From contig JH153220.1 in NCBI GenBank assembly GCA_000226015.1, forward strand, positions 37,148 through 101,147: a stretch of DNA of 64,000 bases, written 5' to 3'. Position 1 is the stretch's first letter. Every line of letters starts with the position of its first letter. The stretch comes from Mnemiopsis leidyi (lineage: Eukaryota; Ctenophora; Tentaculata; Lobata; Bolinopsidae). Below are positions 46,701 to 58,700 of this stretch, in pieces. The notes under the pieces are model-generated. The model was not told the DNA's origin, searched no databases, and saw only the letters and a list, made by a program, of their open reading frames with translations. The translations under genes were made by a program, and so were the position numbers.

Positions 46701-49700
46701 ATGGGGAAAGGAGCGACTACCGGCACGTGGCAATAAGGGAAACCAACACAACCTTCAAGAAAACGCTGTAGGTGGTCTCTCATTCAGAGCTGATTCATAT
46801 ATGCCAGACGTCAAATAATCGCTTTACTACAACAAAACAGCATTCAATAATCTATCAACTGCATAGCACATGTATAGGGGCGCCTGCCGTATTTCTGACG
46901 ATGATTATTATAGAAGTGCGATACTTACTTCCTACAGCAGCAATAATTATAGGGCTTCTCAGTACCCATGTTAAAACTCAGTGCTGCTTTAATTCAACTG
47001 CCAAGTATTTGTTGCTCATGCTTGAAAAGACACTTAACCTAAGATTTTTGAACCTCCAGACTATTCTCTATCGATTTCTGGTTCAACTTTAGCCCAGGTT
47101 CAAGGAAATAAGTTGCCACCCCTATGGTATGAGATCATGAAGTGTGGTATAAGACCCTCCCCCCGACCCTTTAAGACCCTTAAATTAAAAGGCCCAAAAA
47201 AGTCTTCAAATCGGGGACGTGTTGGAGTCCATACGGAAAGAGATAAAGTCGTGAAAATTTTTAGGTATTGTAGATTTCATCAGGTTCTGTGGCTTAGGCT
47301 ATGCAAAAAGTTAGTCTGAAGGCCTTTGGCGGCCTTTAAAGGCCTTTAAGGCCCTTTCAACTTCGAGCTTGAAGAAAAGTTAGACCAGTATTTTGTCGTA
47401 AAATTCGACATTCGAATTTTATAGTTTTGAAGCCGAAAAATGATCACGTGACCCCTTAAGTGACCCCTTATAAGGCCCCAAAAAGGAAATTTTTAACTTT
47501 GAGCTAGGAGAAAAGTAAGACCAGTATATTGACGTCAAATTTGACAAGGAATCCAAACTTGATAGTGTTGAAGCCGAAAAGGTATCCAAGACCCCTTAAG
47601 TGACCCATTACAAGGCCCCAAAATGGAAAATTTTAACTTTGAGTTAGAAGAAAAGTAAGACCTACATAGTAACGCTGTAAGACCTATATCCCAAAATGAA
47701 AAGACTCAACTTTGAGGTAGAAGAAGAGTTTGACTAGTAATTTTACGTAAAATTTGACAAGGAATCCGAACTTGATAGTGTTAAAGCCAAAAAAGTATCA
47801 CGTGACCCCTCAAGTGACTTATTACAAGGTCACTTGCACGAAACAGGTAAAAGTTTAAAATTGACGAATATTAACAACTTATGCGTCTCTTTTTAGTTTT
47901 TATCAACGTAGAAAAGAAAAATTTTTCGCGGGAACGTTCAGCTCATTTCGTGTAAATTTCATCAGACATCAATAAATTGTACGGCTCTGGCTCGGCTTAC
48001 TGGCAGATTAAGCCTGGAAGTATTGCCCGCTAACTGCAGAAAAGACGGCTCAAACTTTGCAAGCAAAAAAACTTTCCTAATTCGCGGCAACTGAAAAATA
48101 AATGACGATCTGGATGTCAAGCCGGAGATTAGTAATGACATATCCTTCATTTGTCATGTGAAAATGAGTTCTTTAATTTCTGGTAATGAAATGACAGACG
48201 GAATTCACGTAGGACGTTGGAGAAAGCTCACATGACATATTAACCAATTTCGTCATCTTACCCACGATTTCCTCTTTGTGCAGGAATTGGGTTAATGATT
48301 CCCAGAAGAAAGCTTAGACATAATTACCGATATAGGAGTATTTTGGAGATTAGAAATCGCACAGATCACATAGTTATCACGTACAATTAGATAATCAAGA
48401 AAATCAGAGATACTTAGCAGTGGTTAATCTGACATTAACCTTTTGATTGTCAGTTCGGTCTTCGTTCTTTGACAGCTTGCAGGGGTGGTAAATCTGGAAT
48501 TTTTGCCTTGAGTAAGTTCAGACCGATAATTGTTGATAAAATTATAGCCGGGAGGATAATGAAAGTGTGTCTTCAACTGATAAGTGATAACTCGCAACAT
48601 AGTTGTAGTTGCAGTTAGTGTCGCCCTTAACGGAGCTAATACTAGGATCAGGGACTAGCAGGCGGTATTAAGACACCCATATCAACCATCGTTGCAAAAA
48701 AGTTGTAGGATTCCTAACTGAATGATCGGATAAGAAACCTAGCATGGTATTGAAATACGATGTCCATCACTCGAGTCAAGAAGAGAATAACAAAAACCAC
48801 GTTAAACTCGGTAGGATTACTACTTAAATCAAAAACCGTTCTAACCGAAATTTTTCTGACAAATGAATTCAAATTCAATATCTTTGCGATTTTAAATTTT
48901 TCGGTTAAAACTATCGCTTTCATTCTAGAATTGGACCTTAGTTCGCGGTTTAGAACTAATCTAAAAAAGAAGAAACTAATGCGATTTTTCTGTTAGAAAC
49001 TGATGAATTGATACGATAAGAAAATGATGTTTGGGTAAAAAATTGATGTTTCAGTCTACAAATCAATGTGATTATTCGGCTAGAAACTGATGTTTCGGTT
49101 AGAAATTCTTGTTTCGGTCAAGAAATGGATGGCCGCAAAATACGCCAACTAAAAAACTTTTGCCAGTAAAAAAACTTTTGTGCACCTTAGATATCAACAG
49201 CTTAAGACGATTAACACATGTTTATTGAACTCTTCTGCAACAACAAAATCGTACCTATTCATGTCTATCAACCCACCAACAACAATATGAACATGGTTTT
49301 CTAAGCTGTAGGAAACAAATAATTACCCCAGGTTCCAGTCAAGCAAGAATACGGATAGGAGGCTGTTTGCCTGATCTCATGCTTAGGGTTATTTTTTACA
49401 ACTTATTTGATCAGGATAATTTCGAGCGTCTTTGAAATGGCTTACAAAGCAGCCAATGAAAATACAAAACGTTTGGTGAGTGGGCTTGAGAGGACCTCTT
49501 TGCTAGGATATCAATCAAGTAAAGATGATCATAACTCCATTTAAAATGGAATATATAATCTAAATAAGCATTTAGTTATTTATAAATGTCAGCTAGAATA
49601 GCAATTCATCAGAGAGATCAAACTATGTATTATCATATGGTGAGCGTCAAGCGAAAGATAAGGGAAGATTCACAATCCTTTTTACAGCGAGAAATGCCAA

Positions 49701-52700
49701 AAACGAGCCTTATTAGAAAGAAAGTAACGTCAGAACGTCGCACTATTTTATCACGTGGTTACAATAGTTAGCCGGCTTAATACTGTCGGTGATTAGAGGC
49801 TGTGTTGCACAAGCAAATTCAGAGACTTGCTATTTTTGCTAACGTAAAATAAGGCACTGGTGATTGACAGGAAGTATTCTACGGTCCACCTAACTGAAAT
49901 ATTGCATTATTACGATTGAATATCATCATAATAGTCGATAACTTAGTAGGCAATATTACAATTCTATTGATCTTTGAACTTAGCATCTAACTCAGCTCTT
50001 CAAAGTTTAATCCGATATTTCTTAAACATATGTCTTACGGAACACACAAAAGCGTAATGAATTATAAGCTCATTTACATCTACGTATCAGCTATTTCTTT
50101 CTACAAAGTACAACTTGTTACTACAAATAAAGGCCCAGTTAGCTTATGTAGCAAGGATGCTGAGCTAGGGTAGGACAAGATCTCGACACTGTAATACCCC
50201 GACTAGAGGAAAGTAGCACTATAGAAGTACAGCAAACCAGGCACTGGGTACACGTGTCCGAGCACATGGGTCATCCCCCATACAACTCATTTTGATAATT
50301 GAACTAATAGTAATAAGACGTGCTAGTAATAAGACTTGCTAGGGAGCTATTTTGGACCCCTTTTAGTAAGACGTACAAACAATCTATTATAAAGTTTTGA
50401 AGAATGACATTTTTGGTTGGAGCGTTGTATAAGTGTATTGCCAAGTTGGAGCAGACGTTATACTGTTATGATTAAAGATAATCGCCAATTTTATATGAAA
50501 TGCATGAAGCCGTCCTGGAAAGTAAAAATTTTTCATTTTACAGCTAACACCTGGCCTAACAACTGTAGCATTACTGATTAAAATGAATGGACATCACAAT
50601 TGGTCCAGACAATCTCCTAAGTAATGAACAATAAAGATTGTTTCATTGGACACGGGCACGAGAACCCTTCATAACACCAAATTTCCGATAAAAGCAATTC
50701 GTCATCTACGGTCGTTCGATATCATAAACGTTCGGTTAAAAACGAAATGAACAACACAGTCTAACTTGAAGCAATGCTCAAGTCCAGGCTGTGAACAGTC
50801 TAACAAAAAGAGTTCCTAGTAGTGCACTAATTGCAGTATAAATTAACAATAGGAATTAAGTCGAGCTTTCAAAAGGTTAATTTTCGGTACCAACTTAGTG
50901 CAAGGATGAAAGGTAGATAAAAGGATAATTTTGTTTTACGTAAACACAGTAAAGGGCAGGAAAGTCAGGGGAATAACATTACAAAATTATTCCTGGCCAT
51001 GGAAATTTTGGTGATGAGGCAATAAAGTTCGTCTTTCAGCCTCCATGGGGAAGGTAAAATTATTGCAAATATTGAGCACAAAAGCTGAAACATAAATTTG
51101 TGTATACAGTAATGATAACCTGTGCATACTGAGTTACATCTTTGTTCTTTGGAGACTTGGAAATAAATATAAAGAGCTCCAGGGGCTAACGCTCGTATTC
51201 ATAATTTAAATTTTCCCTTCAGGCGACTACATTTTCCTGCATATTGTATGATGGCACCTGCCATCTGAAAAATGTATCAAAAAGAATCAATTAGAAAAAT
51301 CAAATTTGTTGACAATGTTCAGTGAAATGAGGCGCAAGTTAGTACCAAACAATAACAAAACGTTAAACAAAATTCCAACTGGTATTGGTTAGAAAAAATG
51401 GATCAAAGTGGCTTTGCAAGCAATCAAAAAATTGTGAGCCCTCTTGATGATAATTCATTCAAAAATTAAGAGGAAATGGAACAAAAGCACAAAGACTTAT
51501 TACTGCAAATAATGCCGGAGATTTGTCGGCAAATGAACTGTTTCAGAGTAAGTTCCCTGCCACTAAAACGGGAACCTAGCTCTCCAGAGCAAGCTAAGGA
51601 ACGTACATCCAGGAACTACACACCCGTTGTGCAACAGCCGCTGCTTTTAAATAGGGTGTCAAGCTTCTTTGTCAAACAAATCACGTGAGTAGACAGCCGA
51701 TAATGGTTTGAGAGGTAGGGAGGATGAATTTGGAATAAGTTCCGTCTGTTTCACTTTTGTGGCTTCAATACCGGGCACATGCTGACAGTTCCCACCATTT
51801 TATTGCAAGGTCTTTGAGCCCCGTAATTGCTGCAAGCAATTTGATGGCATCTTATTGCAATATCACACGGCAGAATCTATGTTGATGGTCAATTTAATGA
51901 GATTTTTGCTGTCAGCAGGCAGATCGGAGTATTAGGATTTCCAAAGCAAATTTAGAATTGTCATAAGGTGGGAGGATTATGTAATATGCATGTGCCGCGG
52001 TACTGACAACGTAACGTGACTCTATCATGGCCCATGATTCATTGGCACGATCAACTGATTCGTATAGATTCGTATTGCTCGTATACTCAGAATATTATAG
52101 GCATATACTTAAATTACACATTTTCGCCGTCATTAAAGCGGTAGCTTTACGACAGCAAAGTTCAAACTTTAGAAAGACGTATCGGGGATACGGCATCATC
52201 ATGTCATTGTGTTGTACCCATGAAGTATTAATCAATCATGGATGCAGTGTCCTCAATGTTAAAATGTTGTAGCAAAAAATATAAGAAAAATCGGAGTCAA
52301 CAAAATTGCATATCAAATAGTAATTCACCGTCGCCTTACAGTTAAAACTTACATATCATATACTTAGAAATGCAAAAAACCATCTACGTCTAAAGATTTT
52401 TAGTACTAATAGTAAAATAGTATATTGCATGGGTGTCACGCTACAAAATAGGGCATGGCTTTCTAAAAATTCGGGCCTTATAAAGCAAGTTGAAGGGGAG
52501 AGATGATTTGTCTGATACTTTACTGGTTAATGTTGAGACGCTGACGTGAAAATTAGTTAAATTCCTTTATTACTATTTCAGTTTAATCGTTTATCCATTT
52601 AACGATTTACTACTTCAACGACCTAGGTCCGACATTGAAATCTCCTTTCTGACAGCGTCAATCAAACTCTTGATCTCTTACAACACGTAATTATGGAACA

Positions 52701-55700
52701 TGGAAGTAATGCCGAATTAAAGAACTAGACAAAATTGATGAATTAGAAGTAAGTTACTCAGGTTAAATTTTGAAACAGACTAATTTACTTCCATGACGTC
52801 CGTTACCAATGATTAAAACAGGAAAAATAGCGTTAGCCATAACAAGGTTAATTAAGTATAAGCAGAGACCCAGACCTCGGCCGGTTCACAAGACTCCCTC
52901 CTCCTTGCTCCGTCCATTGTCCTCCATAACCTGCACCCCTCTTTTCATCTTCCTCCATCATCTATCCTCACCTCTAGATATCTAGGTCTGCGATATCTAG
53001 GTCTGTATCTTGAAGTTGACCTAGGTACAATCGGTGGGAGTGGTGCTATGACTACAATTTTTTGATCATCTAGGCAACTCTAGGTGTTTCTGTAGCCGGT
53101 GAACTTTTTACAGAATAGGTTATATGCGCGTTCAACCTTAAAAAGATATGTTGACCTAATTTTCATTAAGTTGTACTTATATTGAGCACGTGTAAACTAC
53201 AAACATTAAGTGTACGTGCACTTGAGATAAAAAGAATAGAGCGACATCAAGCGCAGATAACCTACTAAACCGGGGACTCATATACGGGTAATTACTCTAC
53301 AGTGCCCATGCCAGTGAAGTGTCGCATGATGGGGTTCACGTACCAGGAAACAAAGAATCAGTATTCATCGATTATATTTCACAACACATACTATGAAAAT
53401 ACCAACAAAAAATAAAAACACAGTCATTCCAAAAAGTAAGAATCAACATCACGTAGTTAAAAACTGGATTAAACTTGTTGCAATAATGTAAAGGTTGTGC
53501 AAACCTTCTAAAATTGATCACAGAAATAACGTTAGATTCATCGATTAACCGTCTTCATCTTGAGCAACAAAATAAACTTTGAAGGTGAGAATAAGGTATT
53601 GTCTGCACACATTTGCAGACTAAATGCGTTTAAGATTGAGCTTGTAACAATCTGTATATGGACTTAAATTCTCTGCTCCCAGATTAGCGTGACCGATAAA
53701 CTGCAGAACGAGCTTCCAACAGACAGGGCAGACTGCTACACAGTGCGAACTCAGTAAAACTTGAATAGTTCGGTGTCTTGAATTTAAATCTTAGACTGTG
53801 TTGATAAAGCGTTAAACGAACTACTCCAAACAATTAAGCTATCTTCAAACCGAAACCAGTTATGGTAATATGCAGGACAGTGGCTCGTGAAATGTGCGAA
53901 AAAACAAACATCAATTTTAAGTTGTTTTTTGTTGCTTATGATGGACGGCAATCATGAGGTGATTTCTTGACTCAGGTTAAAACTAAGCACACATTTTTAA
54001 CGTGTAACATTAAGGGTCCATCCAACTAGTAAATATGCTGAAGAATGTGAAATTTCAATATCACACCACTTTTGAAGTGTCTGCAACTGTCAGTTCAGTT
54101 GTATGGTTAAACAGTATTTAAAAGTTTTAATCGCTAAGACTGGGTTTTTGCACCATGACATGTGGCATCTAAATGCAGCGAAGCTAGAATAAAGTTGACT
54201 TCCCAATATAAACCAACCAGACATTGCGTCCGGTCCGCCATCCAGTTGAATAATTGTCTGATCCGGGCCGGGTTTACTTTACTCAAATAGTTTGATGTCC
54301 AAGCGTTACCTTAAATTTCCAAAACGTTACTAATTTACTATATTCAATTTTCGATATTAAGACTTTATCTTATCGGTATCCTTAAATCAAATTGGATTCG
54401 GTAACTTGTTTCTTGCTAGTTCACTGGCTCATTAGGTAATGACTTCGAATCGTAAAACTTCTGAAAATTCGGCCTAGAACTACTTTCAAGCTAAACACAC
54501 CCATTTTTGAGAACCAGCGTCTAGTGTTGTTCGCTTGTTGAACTTCTATTAGAAAAAATTAATCCTGAAAATGTGATTAAAATTAATTGCCCGAAACGGT
54601 TTCGGACCGGACCGGTTTGGAAAATCCCGATCCAGTCTGGTCTAATGTGAATTAAGAAACCTAAAATGATGTGCTATAAAATACAAAACCAATACCTCAT
54701 AAACTTTTGCAAACTCGAAAACTTCTGCGCTGCACAAAACCGGCTTGCACGAAGTATGACTAAAACTGAATTTGTAAAGTTAATGTCTGAGAAATGACAT
54801 TGTGTCAGTAATATCATGTCTTACGGTCATTACAAGCTAAGAGCTTAATGATACAACGTAAATAGCCAGTTTAACTTTTCTTGACGGACTTTATGACTTC
54901 GTAATGACATTCTCGATTGGACTTTCAATGAGAGGAAGCTGAAGAGCACAACATTCAGAACACCGGAACAACTGCAACAAAAAAGGGAGCTTTTTCCTGA
55001 TCAAACTTGTGCGTACAGAAACGGTGCACTTTGCATTTGTTTCCGTTGCGCTACTTCATTTGGTTGTACTGAGAGATGTCTTTGAGACCAGTTTCGACGT
55101 TCATTAAATCCGCGCCGGCTTGAATTTGGTAATTTTTGTCAGATGATGACATTTAGACATATTACTTCTGCCGCAAATTAGCAAAGGGCTGAAGAGCATT
55201 TAAACTACTGCCATCTACGTAGCTAAAATGCTTGTGTATTTTGCATCGCACAAGTTAGGTATTTTAACCGTCAAGATGTAGCGTGATTTTGATTATTTTT
55301 AATCATTAAAGTGTTAAGAGCTGTGCCAAATTTTTAAATTGGCCTTAGGTATTGAAGAAGATCGCTATACTAATGATTGTTCATATTTGAAAAACTGAAA
55401 AGTATAGAAATCAAGAAAGTAAAATACACAGGAGTACTATAAAAAGGAACAAAGTACAGAGTATTTTAAGAGCAAAGTATTGCGATAGACTTAGATTTTA
55501 GCTTTTAGAGGGTCGGATAGCTTGGAGTCTGAAGAGAAAAGAAATGAAGATTTAGCGGTTGCGTTGAATAAATAATAAGACAAAAACATCAGAGATTAAC
55601 ACGCATTTACAAGTTCATGCGTAGAACATCAAGTGTGCAATTTAGAAAATACAACTTCCGACCAAATATCATACCAGCCTGCACTGACAAGATATTAACC

Positions 55701-58700
55701 ACCCGGCACGTTAGCGAACACCGTCACTGACCTGATGTTCGTGGAAGTTACAAGTGTGCAGCAGTTCCAAGGTGTCTGCATTCCAAACACAGATCTGTGA
55801 CGGCTGCAACTTGTGAGCAGCCGAGCAGGACGCCAGGCGGTCTGCAGTGTGCGCTAGAGCTGTTATAGTCTCTGTGTGTTGGATGAGGTTTTCTTGTTTG
55901 GACGTCCTGAGAAGGAAGGGTCAGGCGATCTATTACCAAAATAGAAGATAGAGTGATGTAAACAACAGACGTCTTATTAGAGAACGGTATTTCAGGGAAG
56001 GGGTCGCAAATTTTTGAGGATTTGAAAAATAGTTTCTCAGAATTCATTTGCCCTGCTCTAGCTTTCGGTAGTCAAATACTCTCACATAGTCCAATGGACA
56101 CAGACTGACCTCCGAAAACAAAGGTAGCAGCAATACATATCATGAAAGCAATATGAAAGGCAGATTTCAAATTTGTGACACCTCTCCAGAAATACCGTTC
56201 TCTATAATAGAACTCAACTTTTTTCTGCGAACATAAATTATCTCCTTGCTATGATCGATTATCATGTCATCCACGTTGCCCAAATGATTTGAAGGTCTGC
56301 TCAACACGCTTATCAAAGGTTAATTTTGAGACCGGTCGCGGTTGCTAGGCAACCGCAGCATGACATTATCCTGAAGTTCAAAACCTACCTGCTGTTGCCG
56401 TAATAAAAGGGGTCAGGATTTTAGGACTCTCTTTACATATAATATATAAAGACAGTATATATACTGTCTTCCACCATAAGTATTGGCTACCTAATATCGT
56501 GAGTCCTATTTTCATAGCTCTCTAAAATATTTAAAAGACACCAATAGAGCATTAGGACATTCGGCTTTAACAGGAGCATTAGTGCATCTTCCTTACATAA
56601 GTAAAAGACACTTAGTCTCGCCCGTCTCGGATCTTACTGCTATACATTATATAGGAGAGCTGCCAAACGATATAACACCTTTGTAGTTTGAAGATGTTGT
56701 TGAATATTGTGAGCCTAGCTCTTGAGAGTTAGAATATAACTATCTAGAGTAGAGATGTGAGTCTACTACTAAATTTAGTCTAAGTAAAATTCTACTACAT
56801 GTTTGCCCATTTCGTTTAGTCATATATTTATTAACACTTTAAATTCTGCGTAAATATTGTTCAAATATGAAAAATTCATCTTCATACTTTTCTGATTTTA
56901 CCATTGTTATTGCTTGATTCAGTATTGAATGGATGTTGAAACGACCGCATTTACCTGAGCCAATACCGAATAGCATGAAAGATTCGTTGAAAACGATTAT
57001 TGTGATCCTAGTCCTACCTACATTTACGGTATTGGCGGTGCCAAATAGAGGTAAGATATATATCAGACGTTATATAAATGAGGACTCGATAATCTTAATC
57101 TTAATTTATAATTATAGAAAACGGTATTCGTAGGGAGGTTTCGCGAATTTGTTTTGATCATAGGTATCCCCAAGAATACCGTTTTCTTGTAGTCTATACT
57201 GGCAGGTGAGTTTGCGGTAAAGGGCCTTACATTTGAACCAGCCTTCAATCAAAATATGAAATTCCTGTGACGTTTCCATAAATAAACCCCTCCGCAAACC
57301 CAACCGCCACTTATTATTTATCGGACTATAATACATTTGTGATCCGAACCGTAAGAAAATACTCCGATGATGCAATCATTGGTCTAAATTCTAAAATTGA
57401 TCCCAGAAAGAGGAAACAACGAGGCAGTTCCAACATTTGTAGAAGTTTCTAGTCGAGTGGACGACCACCCTGCAGAGCATGCCATTGATCTTAATCTAGG
57501 GACACAAGCTCAAGCAGACCGAGACAGTAGCAATAAAGTCTGGCTACAAGTCAGACTAGATCAAGTGTATTGCGTCCAGCAAGTAATCTAGTTCGGCACG
57601 GATGGAGCCTATCAATTTGAATGGACTTGCTCGGAGAGCGATTGTGATGCATGTATACATCCTACAGATAATACCAATTGCAGAAAATGGTTCCTTTCAG
57701 TGAACATGACAGACGATAATCCAATAGATACTAACACTAACGTGGGAAATAACTGCAAGCCTGGAAACACAGTCAGACTTGAGAAACTAGAGGTAACAAA
57801 TCCACTGACGGTGGCCGAGATCGCCATAATCGGAACAAAAGGTTAGATAATTGTCAAAATTTTGACTTTGCCAGTTTAGTCGTTCTGACAGTAACATTTA
57901 GCTTAATACGATATAAAATCGAATTACAGTGCCATATCTTATTAGAAAAACCCAACCAGAAAATTTAAATCATTAAACCAATTTTGCCGTCACGTGAGGT
58001 ACCATGTTTGTTTATCAGAATCTCCTAATTTCAGTGGCCTTGGGTTGCTTGTCACTAAATTCTGCCTGGAGTGATGTCCAGACACTTCCAGCTCTACCAG
58101 TTCATGAAGGAGCTGAAGTGACAATCTCTTGTACTAGAGTGACAATGTTCCTGGTTGGCAGCGATACTGCTACCTGTAGGGAAGGTAGACTTCGACCTCA
58201 TCACGGAACTCCTACGTGTCTTATAAACATAGGTCAGAAAATTAAAAGGAGAACATTGTTGAGTAATTCATTGCTAGTAGTACCCATCTGTGAGATTAAG
58301 TAACTTGTTTACCTAACTTGAGCTTACACAATATCAGTTTTCATATGTTGGAACTATCCTATCGGATCACCAGGGAAATGATCTGATATGATAGTTCGTG
58401 CGAATAAACATATACACCCGAACTGCAATTCAACTAGCAATCCACTTGAAGCCACCACTCATTACTTAGTTCTGATAACTTACTTAAAACTGACTAAGCC
58501 GAAAACATAGAAAAAAAGAAAAACAGGTGAATGCAGAAAGAAATGTACAAACTGTCAAGGAGAAGTATAAAATGTATGAAACAGGTGAATGTAGATCAGC
58601 CTTACTTGAGATCTTCAGCGATAATGACGTTGCCGAGTGTGTAGAAAAGAGTGGAACCTCTCCATACGACATTAGAACGGGCCTCCGTCTCGTTTCCCAA

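Noticed and set aside
46008-46783. Long open frames across 46017-46666
   Set aside because: They consist almost wholly of unsequenced bases and are artefacts of the gap.
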